The translations under genes and the position numbers were made by a program. From UBA2022 sp964621555 (GTDB lineage Bacteria; Patescibacteriota; Dojkabacteria; SC72), in contig CAZUOO010000003.1 in NCBI GenBank assembly GCA_964621555.1, positions 1-47,949 of the forward strand: a DNA stretch of 47,949 nt, written 5' to 3'. The notes below the pieces were generated by a model, which was given only the letters and a program-made list of their open reading frames with translations, was not told the origin of the DNA and made no database searches. Of the stretch, positions 17,985 through 25,783 are shown piece by piece (the first letter of the stretch is position 1; the number at the start of each line of letters is the position of its first letter).

Positions 17985-17991
17985 AAAGTTA

Positions 17992-19452
17992 ATGAAAAAG
18001 ATCTATAAATACCTAATTATCCTTGTCGTATCAGTTATCGTAATTCTTTCCACGTTGTATTTCCTCCGTTCAAATGTTACAGAGAAGCAAAAAGAGACTT
18101 ATGCATCATATATTTCAGAGGGAGAAAAACAGTTAGAAAGAAAGGAATATGGTAAAGCTCTAACAAGTTTCGCCTCGGCGTCGGAGACAATCCCAAGTAA
18201 GCGGGAGTCTTATGAGAAAATCGTAGACCTGTTGGTTTTGAAAAGGAAGTTTGATGACGCTAAAGATGTGGTCGAGCAATCTACAAAGGTATTAAGCCCA
18301 TCTGATCGATCGTCAGTAATGAGGCGATTGGCTCGAGCGTATTATGAAAGTAATCAATTTGATAAAGCAGAAAAATATCTTCTAACTGCAGATCAGTCTC
18401 AATCTTCAGATGAAGGCTTTCTTTGGATGGGTAAGGTGTATTTGAAATTGAACGATACGACTAAAGCTGAAAAGTTTCTAAAAAAAGTAAAGGGGACTCA
18501 GGGAAGTGTGGCGTTAGAGAAAGACTTGCTCTTAGGATATTTAAAAAAGCTAGATAGTTCAGGAGTTAAGGATAGTCTTGGTAAATGGGATCTCTCTGTT
18601 GAAGCAAATAAGAATCTATCAAATGAGGTCTCGAGCTATTTGCAGGTACTCAACACCCTTTCTAAAGATGAGTTGTATAACAGAGTTCTTTTAGCTAGGC
18701 AGTACATTAACTACGGCTATCCAATAGTTGCTATTGAGATTTTAGAATCTGAAGTTGAGAAGATGTCTGAATATCCTGACGGATTATACTTTCTTGCTAG
18801 AGCATATTTCGATAGTGGGAAGTACTCTTCGGCTCTAGATATTTTAAATCGTGCACTAGGTTTTAACTTATATACAGATGATATTTATCTTCTCATGGCC
18901 AGGGCAAATTTAATTAACGGTGATCAGAATGTGGCTTTTGATTCATATGAGAGAGCTATTGAATCTGCAGGTAAGGAGAAGCAGGGTGAGATATATAGGG
19001 AGTTTGTAGAGATATTGCTCGAAGAGAAGTCATATAGCGAGGTAAAGAAGAACCTTGATTTGGTGGTACAGAATAAGGTGGTAAGTGACCTGTGGCCATA
19101 TTTCGGTTATATAGAGATGTATTATAATCAGAAAAACTACGGCAAAATGTCTGAAGTTCTTGGCGGTATAGCAAAGGATTCTACTTTAACTGACGCTGAG
19201 AAAATGGAGTATCTTAAATGGCAGATCACATTTGATATCGAAAATGATAAGTTAACTTCAGCCAAAGAGCTCCTTACAACCCTACGTTCATTAGATCGTT
19301 TTAACCCTCACTTTCATCTTCTCTCAGGGAGGGTGAACTTGATTGAAAATAATCAGGATAAGGCTAAAGAAGATTTAAATAATGCTATAAATTACGATTT
19401 AATTGGTGAAGTTACTGAAAGTGCTAAAAGGCTACTTGGTAGGATAGAGTAG
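17992..19452 (+). CDS. membrane-anchored TPR-repeat protein
   Basis: I place the start at 17992, giving 486 aa. The open frame continues upstream to 17773, but that part overlaps the divergent gene and its promoters, while 17992 gives a clean N terminus with a TM helix (MKKIYKYLIILVVSVIVILS). The body is a series of TPR-type helix pairs, for example GEKQLERKEYGKALTSFASA, RLARAYYESNQFDKAEKYLL, LYFLARAYFDSGKYSSALDI and ARANLINGDQNVAFDSYERA. It probably acts as an extracytoplasmic scaffold or assembly factor; partners are unknown. It faces fusA in the same direction, but fusA has its own promoter. Confidence 0.8.
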   Translation: MKKIYKYLIILVVSVIVILSTLYFLRSNVTEKQKETYASYISEGEKQLERKEYGKALTSFASASETIPSKRESYEKIVDLLVLKRKFDDAKDVVEQSTKVLSPSDRSSVMRRLARAYYESNQFDKAEKYLLTADQSQSSDEGFLWMGKVYLKLNDTTKAEKFLKKVKGTQGSVALEKDLLLGYLKKLDSSGVKDSLGKWDLSVEANKNLSNEVSSYLQVLNTLSKDELYNRVLLARQYINYGYPIVAIEILESEVEKMSEYPDGLYFLARAYFDSGKYSSALDILNRALGFNLYTDDIYLLMARANLINGDQNVAFDSYERAIESAGKEKQGEIYREFVEILLEEKSYSEVKKNLDLVVQNKVVSDLWPYFGYIEMYYNQKNYGKMSEVLGGIAKDSTLTDAEKMEYLKWQITFDIENDKLTSAKELLTTLRSLDRFNPHFHLLSGRVNLIENNQDKAKEDLNNAINYDLIGEVTESAKRLLGRIE

Positions 19453-19501
19453 CAGTATAGTAAAATATTGGTGTATACCTCTTCTCATTACCTCTTCTCT
19501 T

Positions 19502-19510
19502 TGTTATAAT
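19502..19510 (+). promoter_or_regulatory. extended -10 promoter of fusA
   Basis: TGTTATAAT is a perfect -10 box with the TGn extension. At the -35 position only TTCTCA is found, which fits an extended -10 promoter. The leader to the fusA ATG is about 53-55 nt, so this gene is not leaderless from this promoter. Confidence 0.65.
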
Positions 19511-19569
19511 CGCACCGGAAGTAAACATTCCCCCAGTTGTACTGGAATATAAAATTTTAATCAATATAT

Positions 19570-21678
19570 ATGGCTGTTCAAACATACGACGTCAAATTTG
19601 ACCTCGATAAGATAAGGAATATCGGTATTATTGCTCACATTGATGCAGGTAAGACTACTACTACAGAGCGATTGCTATTCTTTACAGGACAGAAGCATAA
19701 GATTGGAGAGGTACACGACGGAGGAGCTACCACAGACTTCATGGAACAGGAGCAGGAAAGAGGTATTACAATTATGTCTGCCGCTGTTACTTGTTTTTGG
19801 AAGTTAAACAATAAGGATTATAGAATCAACATCATTGATACCCCTGGACATGTAGACTTTACCGCAGAGGTTGAAAGATCTCTACGTGTACTAGACGGTG
19901 CAGTTGTTATCTTTGACGGTAAGATGGGTGTTGAGCCACAGTCTGAGACAGTATGGAGACAGGCTACTAAGTATAACGTACCTAGAATGTGTTTTGTTAA
20001 TAAACTCAACCTACTCGGTGGAGATTTCGATATGAGTTTGGCATCAATCAAGGAAAGATTAAGCCCAAGGGCAGTTCCTTTGGTTGTACCTATTGGTAAG
20101 GAGACTTCACTCAGAGGATTTGTAGATCTAATAGATATGAAAGCTTATATGTACGAGCAGGTTGAATCTATGGAGTTGATAGAATCTCCAATACCTGATG
20201 ATCTTAAGGATAAGGTTAAGGCATTGAGAGAGGAATTGGTTGAGAAGTTGGTTGAACAGGATGACGCACTTATGGAGAAGTTCTTCGCAGGTGAAGAGTT
20301 AACAATTGAGGAATTGAGATCTGCATTGAGAAAGGGAACATTGTCAGGAAACCTATTCCCAGTTCTTGGAGGAGACTCTAGAACAGTTATTGTTAGAAAG
20401 TTGCTCGACTACATTACTATATGTCTTCCATCTCCATTAGACTTGCCTCCAGTTAAAGGTGTACATCCTAAGACTGAGGAAGAGATTGAAAGAAAGCTTG
20501 TCGATTCTGAGCCTTTCTCATCTTTGGTATTCAAAATTATATCTGACCCTCATATTGGAACCCTCTCATACTTCAGAGTGTACTCTGGAAAGATTGAAGC
20601 TGGGTCATATGTGTATAACTCAACAAAGGATTTGAGAGAGAGGGTTGGAAGGCTTGTGCTTATGCATGCTAAAGAGAGAGAAGAGGTGAATATCTTGAGA
20701 GCGGGGGATATTGGAGCAATCGTTGGACTTAAAGATTCATTCACAGGAGATACACTTTGTGATGATAGTAAGCCAATTATATTGGAGCAGATTCAGTTCG
20801 CAGAGCCAGTAATCTCACAGGCGATCGAGCCTGCTACAAAGTCAGACGAAGAGAAGATGGGAATGGCACTTGCAAGATTGGTTAAAGAAGATCCAACATT
20901 TAAGGTGTCCTCCAACCATGAAACAGGTCAGACGTTAATTTCAGGAATGGGTGAGCTACATTTGGAAATCATGGTAGATAGAATGAAGAGAGAGTATAAC
21001 GTGGTTGCTAATGTAGGTAAGCCACAGGTAGCATATAGAGAAACGGTTAAAGTCGGTGCAGAAGCAGAAGGTAAGTATATTAAGCAGTCTGGTGGTAAAG
21101 GACAGTACGGACATTGTTACCTTAAGGTTGAGCCTAATGAATCTGGAAAAGGATTTGAGTTCATTAATGCAATTAAAGGTGGTGCAATCCCTAGGGAGTA
21201 TATTCCTGCTGTTGAAAAGGGTGTTGTTGAAACTATGCAATCAGGTGTTGTGGCTGGATATCCTGTAGTGGATTTGAAAGTTACATTGTTTGATGGTTCA
21301 TATCACGACGTTGACTCATCAGAAGCTGCATTCAAAGTTGCAGGATCTATGGCATTTAAGGATGCGTGTAGATTGGCATCTCCAGTTCTTCTCGAGCCTA
21401 TTATGGATGTTGAAGTTATCGCTCCAGATAAGTTTGTAGGTGATGTAACAGGCTCGTTAAGCAGTAAGAGAGGTCAGATCCAGAAAACAGAATCAAAGGG
21501 TAATTTGCACGTAATAAGCGCAAAAGTTCCACTTTCCGAACTCTTCGGGTATACTACAGAACTACGATCTATCACTAGTGGAAGAGGAAGTGCGGTTATG
21601 GAGCCATCAAACTATGCAGAGGTACCTAGGAACATTGCTGAGGAGATTTCATTGGGTCGTGGGAAAGGAAATAGTTAA
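19570..21678 (+). CDS. fusA: elongation factor G with altered G4/G5 base-recognition motifs
   Basis: This 702-aa ribosomal translocase is full length. G1 (AHIDAGKT), switch I (ERGITI), G3 (DTPGHVDF), domain II, domain III (SGMGELHLEIMVDRMKRE), domain IV (QSGGKGQYGH; SYHDVDSSEAAFK) and domain V (PLSELFGYTTELRS) are all intact. The G4 motif, normally NKMD, reads NKLN (residues 144-147, bases 19999-20010), so the guanine-specifying Asp is Asn. The G5 region, normally CGSAFKN, reads LGGDSRT (Asp269, bases 20374-20376). There is no frameshift. The gene is followed by tuf, but rpsL and rpsG, its usual neighbours, are not beside it. The protein is clearly EF-G; its nucleotide preference is in question. 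Confidence 0.97.
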   Translation: MAVQTYDVKFDLDKIRNIGIIAHIDAGKTTTTERLLFFTGQKHKIGEVHDGGATTDFMEQEQERGITIMSAAVTCFWKLNNKDYRINIIDTPGHVDFTAEVERSLRVLDGAVVIFDGKMGVEPQSETVWRQATKYNVPRMCFVNKLNLLGGDFDMSLASIKERLSPRAVPLVVPIGKETSLRGFVDLIDMKAYMYEQVESMELIESPIPDDLKDKVKALREELVEKLVEQDDALMEKFFAGEELTIEELRSALRKGTLSGNLFPVLGGDSRTVIVRKLLDYITICLPSPLDLPPVKGVHPKTEEEIERKLVDSEPFSSLVFKIISDPHIGTLSYFRVYSGKIEAGSYVYNSTKDLRERVGRLVLMHAKEREEVNILRAGDIGAIVGLKDSFTGDTLCDDSKPIILEQIQFAEPVISQAIEPATKSDEEKMGMALARLVKEDPTFKVSSNHETGQTLISGMGELHLEIMVDRMKREYNVVANVGKPQVAYRETVKVGAEAEGKYIKQSGGKGQYGHCYLKVEPNESGKGFEFINAIKGGAIPREYIPAVEKGVVETMQSGVVAGYPVVDLKVTLFDGSYHDVDSSEAAFKVAGSMAFKDACRLASPVLLEPIMDVEVIAPDKFVGDVTGSLSSKRGQIQKTESKGNLHVISAKVPLSELFGYTTELRSITSGRGSAVMEPSNYAEVPRNIAEEISLGRGKGNS

Positions 21679-21686
21679 AATTATAG

Positions 21687-21736
21687 GAAACTGCTTGAAA
21701 CTGTTCAAAGTTTCTGTTAATATACCATGCAGTTTC
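21687..21736 (+). promoter_or_regulatory. nested and mutually exclusive hairpins between fusA and tuf
   Basis: An outer stem pairs GAAACTGC (21687-21694) with GCAGTTTC (21729-21736). An inner stem pairs GAAACT (21697-21702) with AGTTTC (21709-21714). TTGAAACT (21695-21702) can instead pair with AGTTTCAA (21731-21738). Alternative pairings of this kind are what an attenuator or other leader control of tuf would need, but simple repeat structure is also possible. Confidence 0.4.
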
Positions 21737-21755
21737 AAATGGGGAATTCCCATTT
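21737..21755 (+). terminator. hairpin after fusA, terminator or tuf leader element
   Basis: AAATGGG, loop GAATT, CCCATTT form a 7-bp stem about 60 nt after the fusA stop and 43 nt before tuf. No U-tract follows, so termination is uncertain. Its left arm overlaps the alternative pairing of the preceding hairpin by two bases. Confidence 0.35.
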
Positions 21756-21797
21756 CTGAATAAGGAACAAAAATAATTAAATTTATAATTAATAAAA

Positions 21798-22970
21798 ATG
21801 GCTACAGAGTTTAACCGAACAAAGCCTCACATGAATATTGGTACCCTTGGTCACGTTGACCACGGTAAGACCACTTTGGTAAGAGGAATCTTAAATGCAT
21901 TCGCTACTGAAGATGTAAAGGCAAAGATGAAGGATAAGTTGGATAAAGATCCAAACTCAAGAGCAAAGAGTATTACAATTGCTGTTGCTCACGTAGAATT
22001 TGAGACCGAAACAAGGCACTACGCTTTAGTAGATTGCCCAGGTCACAGAGACTATATTAAGAATATGATCACAGGTGCTGCTCAAATGGACGGTGCAATC
22101 TTGGTTGTATCTTCAACTGACGGTGCTATGCCTCAGACTAAGGAGCATTTGCTTCTTGCTAAACAGGTTGGTGTTCCTAAGGTTGTTGTGTTTATCAATA
22201 CCTTCGGTGCAACAGACGAGGAAATCCTCGAGCTTATTAAGTCCGATATACAAGATCTTCTTAAGAAGTATGGGTATGATGAGAGTTCACCAATTGTTGT
22301 TGGAGATGCACTTAAAGCACAAGAAGGAGATGAGGCTGGTATTAATGCAGCTAAGGAACTTCTTAAGGCAGTTGATGAGTTCATTCCAGTTCCAGAGAGA
22401 GCTACAGAATTACCATTCTTGATGCCTGTTGAAGATGTGTTCTCAATTGAAGGAAGAGGTACAGTTGTAACCGGTAGAGTTGAAAGAGGAAAGATGTCAG
22501 TAGGTGGTGAGGTTGAAGTATTGGGAATGGGTAGAGATCCTCAGAAGACTGCTGTTACAGGTGTTGAGATGTTCAACAAGTCAATGCAAGAGTGTCTTGC
22601 AGGTGATAATGTAGGTCTTCTATTAAGAGGTCTTAAGAGAGAGGATGTTGAAAGAGGTCAGGTAATTGTTGCAACTGGTTCTGTTAAAACTCATACAGAG
22701 TTTAAGGCAGAGGTATATGTTCTTACAAAAGAGGAAGGTGGTCGACACACTCCATTTGTATCAGGATATAAGCCACAGTTCTATATTAGAACTGCAGATG
22801 TAACTGGTGAGGTAACATTGGAGAACGTAGAAATGGTAAGTCCTGGTGATAACACTCAGTTTAATGTTAAACTTATGGCTCCTGTTTCAATCGAAGTTGG
22901 AGTTAGGTTTGCAATTAGAGAGGGTGGTCAGACAGTAGGTCAAGGTATTGTAACCGAGATCATTAAGTAA
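21798..22970 (+). CDS. tuf: elongation factor Tu with altered G4/G5 base-recognition motifs
   Basis: This 390-aa carrier of aminoacyl-tRNA to the ribosome has intact G1 (GHVDHGKT) and G3 (DCPGH), and domains II and III are normal (GRGTVVTGRVERG; EGGRHTPF; RFAIREGGQTVGQGIV). The G4 motif, normally NKCD, reads NTFG (residues 134-137, bases 22197-22208) with one residue deleted after it. The G5 motif, normally GSAL, reads GDAL (Asp170, bases 22305-22307). Switch I reads KSITI instead of RGITI, and DCPGHADY is DCPGHRDY. The frame is continuous, so a sequencing frameshift is not the cause. It lies 119 nt after fusA with a structured leader and ends in a clear hairpin. Confidence 0.97.
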   Translation: MATEFNRTKPHMNIGTLGHVDHGKTTLVRGILNAFATEDVKAKMKDKLDKDPNSRAKSITIAVAHVEFETETRHYALVDCPGHRDYIKNMITGAAQMDGAILVVSSTDGAMPQTKEHLLLAKQVGVPKVVVFINTFGATDEEILELIKSDIQDLLKKYGYDESSPIVVGDALKAQEGDEAGINAAKELLKAVDEFIPVPERATELPFLMPVEDVFSIEGRGTVVTGRVERGKMSVGGEVEVLGMGRDPQKTAVTGVEMFNKSMQECLAGDNVGLLLRGLKREDVERGQVIVATGSVKTHTEFKAEVYVLTKEEGGRHTPFVSGYKPQFYIRTADVTGEVTLENVEMVSPGDNTQFNVKLMAPVSIEVGVRFAIREGGQTVGQGIVTEIIK

Positions 22971-22978
22971 GAAATCAT

Positions 22979-23008
22979 ATTAGGGAGGGACTACGGTCTC
23001 TCCCTAAT
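22979..23008 (+). terminator. stem-loop after tuf
   Basis: ATTAGGGAG (22979-22987) pairs with CTCCCTAAT (23000-23008) around a 12-nt loop, 8 nt after the tuf stop. No clean U-tract follows, only AGTAGTTATTTATAT. The position supports a terminator separating fusA-tuf from the S10 operon. Confidence 0.6.
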
Positions 23009-23047
23009 AGTAGTTATTTATATATTAAATTAGCTCTTTAGAATAAA

Positions 23048-23359
23048 ATGGCAAGTTCAGCTGCAAGAATACGAGTGAAGTTAAGGGGGTATGATTCCAT
23101 CGTTTTGGATAAGTCTGCTCGCAGCATTATTGAAACCGCTATTAGTACTGGCGCAAAGGTTGCTGGACCAATTCCTCTACCTGTAAAGAACAGGAAGGTC
23201 GCTGTTAACCGATCGTCATTCATCTATAAAAGCTCAATGGAGCACTTTGAGATTAGAACTCATAAAAGAATTATCGATATAATAGAACCAACGCCTAAAA
23301 CTATAGATGCATTACAGCATCTACAGATGCCTGCGGGAGTTGATATTGAAATACAGTAA
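23048..23359 (+). CDS. rpsJ: 30S ribosomal protein S10 (uS10)
   Basis: This 103-aa protein has normal length for S10. Typical blocks are RIRVKLRGYDSIVLDKSA, GAKVAGPIPLP and ALQHLQMPAGVDIEI. S10 sits in the 30S head and also works as NusE in antitermination. It opens the ribosomal cluster after the tuf hairpin and is 5 nt from rplC. The start is preceded by an AT-rich stretch with no Shine-Dalgarno sequence. A TATATT at 23021-23026 is a possible -10 box, but I see no -35. Confidence 0.97.
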   Translation: MASSAARIRVKLRGYDSIVLDKSARSIIETAISTGAKVAGPIPLPVKNRKVAVNRSSFIYKSSMEHFEIRTHKRIIDIIEPTPKTIDALQHLQMPAGVDIEIQ

Positions 23360-23364
23360 TAAAT

Positions 23365-23949
23365 ATGAAAGCAATTATTGGAATAAAAAAAGGAATGACA
23401 CGTGTATTCAAGGGAGAGAAGTCCGTCCCGGTTACTATTGTCGATGTTTCAGGATGTGTTGTATCTTTGAAGGATTCAGAGGGTGTTGAGTTTGCTGTAG
23501 GTAAAGGTTTGAAAGTAAACAAGGCTTTGGAAGGTAAGTATAAGAAATTGAAGAACGTACCTATGTATAGAGAATATTTCTACGGATTAAAGGGAGAGTA
23601 TGAAGTTGGTCAGGACGTAGCAGCAGAAACATTTGTACCTGGAGATAAGGTTACAATTTCTGGAACTACAAAAGGAAAAGGGTTTACAGGAGTTGTAAAA
23701 AGGTATGGATTCAAAGGTGGGCCTAGAACTCACGGTCAGTCAGATAGATTGAGAGCACCAGGTTCAATTGGAGCAGGTACTACACCAGGAAGAGTGTTGA
23801 AGGGAAAGAGAATGGCTGGTCATTTAGGAATGAAAACTGTAACTCTTGATGAAAGAGAAGTTGTAGATATCGTTGATACATATATTCTTCTATCTGGTCC
23901 TGTACCAGGAAATAGAGGAGATAAAGTTGTAATTTATACTAAAGAATAA
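23365..23949 (+). CDS. rplC: 50S ribosomal protein L3 (uL3)
   Basis: This 194-aa protein starts with MKAIIGIKKGMTRVF, typical of L3. It carries the conserved central loop TKGKGFTGVVKRYGF and GGPRTHGQSDRLRAPGS, which reaches towards the peptidyl-transferase centre, and GRVLKGKRMAGHLG near the C terminus. It is slightly shorter than E. coli L3 (209 aa). The last base of its stop codon is the first base of the rplD start codon, which suggests translational coupling. Confidence 0.97.
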   Translation: MKAIIGIKKGMTRVFKGEKSVPVTIVDVSGCVVSLKDSEGVEFAVGKGLKVNKALEGKYKKLKNVPMYREYFYGLKGEYEVGQDVAAETFVPGDKVTISGTTKGKGFTGVVKRYGFKGGPRTHGQSDRLRAPGSIGAGTTPGRVLKGKRMAGHLGMKTVTLDEREVVDIVDTYILLSGPVPGNRGDKVVIYTKE

Positions 23950-24635
23950 TGGCTACAAAGAAAGTAATCAAAACAGCTAAAGAGAAGGTAACTAAGGCAA
24001 CTGTAAAGAAGTCTACACCAAAGAAAGTTGTTGCAAAGAAGGTTTCAGAGAAACCAGCATTGGCAGCAAACTTAAATCCATTGATTTGGGATGTGAAGTT
24101 AAATCCTGATCTTGTTGCACAAGTACTATATGTTCAGCAGTCAAACGCAAGACAAGGAAATGCACATGCAAAGAGCAGAGCAGATGTATCAGGTGGTGGT
24201 AGAAAACCATGGAAGCAGAAGGGAACAGGTCGTGCAAGGCACGGTACAATCAGATCTCCTATATGGAGAGGTGGTGGTGTTACCTTCACTCCTAACAATA
24301 GAAATTGGGAAAGGAAAGTTAATAGACAAATGGTTAAGAAGGCTGTATGTATGCTTCTTTCTGAGAGATTGAGAAATGGAAACATAGAATTTGTAAATGT
24401 AGAGAGTAACGGAACCAAGGCAATCAGAGAGGCATTAGCTACTCAGATTGGAAAAGTTAGAGGCTTGGTGATTTCTGAAAATCCTGATATAAAAATGGCA
24501 CTATCAAATGTAGAGAAGATCGACTACTCAGTTCCATCAGTATTCTCAGTAATGAACCTGATGAAAGCAAGGAAGATTGTTATTGATAATAAGTCAATTA
24601 ATATTATTGAAGAAAGATTGAGCAATGGAAACTAG
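23949..24635 (+). CDS. rplD: 50S ribosomal protein L4 (uL4) with Lys-rich N-terminal extension
   Basis: At 228 aa this is longer than most L4 proteins because of a Lys/Ala/Thr-rich extension of about 35 residues before the conserved core. The core contains the tunnel loop GTGRARHGTIRSPIWRGGG and the C-terminal region around NVEKIDYSVPSVFSVMNLM. L4 binds 23S rRNA domain I and lines the exit tunnel. The gene overlaps rplC by one base and rplW by 11 bases. Confidence 0.96.
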   Translation: MATKKVIKTAKEKVTKATVKKSTPKKVVAKKVSEKPALAANLNPLIWDVKLNPDLVAQVLYVQQSNARQGNAHAKSRADVSGGGRKPWKQKGTGRARHGTIRSPIWRGGGVTFTPNNRNWERKVNRQMVKKAVCMLLSERLRNGNIEFVNVESNGTKAIREALATQIGKVRGLVISENPDIKMALSNVEKIDYSVPSVFSVMNLMKARKIVIDNKSINIIEERLSNGN

Positions 24636-24915
24636 TGTACTATTACAACCTGTTATCTCAGAGAAGAGCTATAATCTTGCAAACTCTGCAAATAAATATA
24701 CTTTTTTTGTAACAAACAAAGCTACAAAGATTGATGTTAAAAGAGAGGTTGCTAAGAAGTACTCAGTATCTGTTATTGATGTAAATATTGTAACTGTACC
24801 TGGTAAATTGAAAAACGATTGGATTAGAAGAATGAAATATAGAAGATCAGATATGAAGAAAGCTATTGTCCAATTAAAGAAGGGTGATAAAATAGAAGAA
24901 TTTTTAAACATATAA
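24625..24915 (+). CDS. rplW: 50S ribosomal protein L23 (uL23)
   Basis: This 96-aa protein shows the L23 opening LLQPVISEKSYNLA, KYTFFVTNKATKIDVKREV and the loop PGKLKNDWIRRMKYRRSD. L23 lies at the tunnel exit and docks trigger factor, SRP and SecY. The start is inside the 3' end of rplD (11-nt overlap), and rplB follows after 3 nt. Confidence 0.96.
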   Translation: METSVLLQPVISEKSYNLANSANKYTFFVTNKATKIDVKREVAKKYSVSVIDVNIVTVPGKLKNDWIRRMKYRRSDMKKAIVQLKKGDKIEEFLNI

Positions 24916-24918
24916 ACC

Positions 24919-25767
24919 ATGGGAGTAAAAAACTATAAAGCAAAAACACCGTCACTCAGAGGAACAAAGTTGGCAGATAGGTCAATGCTTGTTAAAGGTG
25001 CTGGTCCAAAGTCACTAACAATTCCTAATAAGAGGAAGTCTGGAAGAAACAACCAAGGTAAGATTACAATTCGACATCAAGGTGGTGGATTCAAGAGAAG
25101 AATTAGAATTGTTGACTTTAAGAGGGATAAGCATGGAATCAATGCTAAAGTTGAGGGACTATACTTTGATCCTAACAGATCAGCTCATTTAGCTCTTTTG
25201 CAGTATGCAGATGGTGAAAAAAGATATATAATTGCTCCACGAGGTCTTAAGGTTGGTGATAGCGTAATATCAGGAGAGAAAGAAGATATATTGGTTGGAA
25301 ATGCTATGAAACTAAGGAATATTCCATCTGGAACCATGGTAAATAGTGTTGAGATTGAACCAGGAAAGGGTGCAGTATTTGGAAGATCAGCTGGAAATGC
25401 AGTAACAGTACAAGGTATTGACCCAACAGGTAAGTATGTACAGGTGAATCTCCCATCAGGAGAGATCAGATTAGTACATGCAGACTGTATGGCAACTATT
25501 GGTGAGGTTGGAAACGAAGACAATTTGAACGTAAAATTAGGAAAGGCTGGTAGAAGTAGGAACTTAGGAATTAGACCATCAGTAAGAGGAGTAGTAATGC
25601 ATCCTGCTCAGCACCCACACGGTGGGGGTGAAGGTAAGGGTGTAATTGGTAAGGCTAAGGATAAGTGGGGTAAGAGAATTGGTACAAGAACTAGAAACAA
25701 TAAGAAAACTGACAAGTTTATAATAAAAACCAGAAGGCCAAAAACAAGGCCATTCGCAAAGAAATAA
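24919..25767 (+). CDS. rplB: 50S ribosomal protein L2 (uL2)
   Basis: This 282-aa protein shows GRNNQGKITIRHQGGGFKRR near the N terminus and the catalytic-centre loop HPAQHPHGGGEGKG (about residues 229-242), including the His close to the peptidyl-transferase centre. The C terminus is Lys/Arg-rich (KFIIKTRRPKTRPFAKK). Its length matches the family (~275). The gene lies in standard S10-operon order between rplW and rpsS. Confidence 0.97.
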   Translation: MGVKNYKAKTPSLRGTKLADRSMLVKGAGPKSLTIPNKRKSGRNNQGKITIRHQGGGFKRRIRIVDFKRDKHGINAKVEGLYFDPNRSAHLALLQYADGEKRYIIAPRGLKVGDSVISGEKEDILVGNAMKLRNIPSGTMVNSVEIEPGKGAVFGRSAGNAVTVQGIDPTGKYVQVNLPSGEIRLVHADCMATIGEVGNEDNLNVKLGKAGRSRNLGIRPSVRGVVMHPAQHPHGGGEGKGVIGKAKDKWGKRIGTRTRNNKKTDKFIIKTRRPKTRPFAKK

Positions 25768-25783
25768 TTTAGAATAAAGAGAT

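Noticed and set aside
17773..17991. A 73-residue N-terminal extension of the TPR protein.
   Set aside because: It lies antisense to the Rpf-like gene start and over both promoters; the ATG at 17992 gives a typical membrane anchor.
22190..22220. A frameshift or sequencing error as the cause of the odd EF-Tu G4 motif.
   Set aside because: The codons before and after are in frame and match EF-Tu closely. No alternative frame gives NKxD, and EF-G shows a parallel change.
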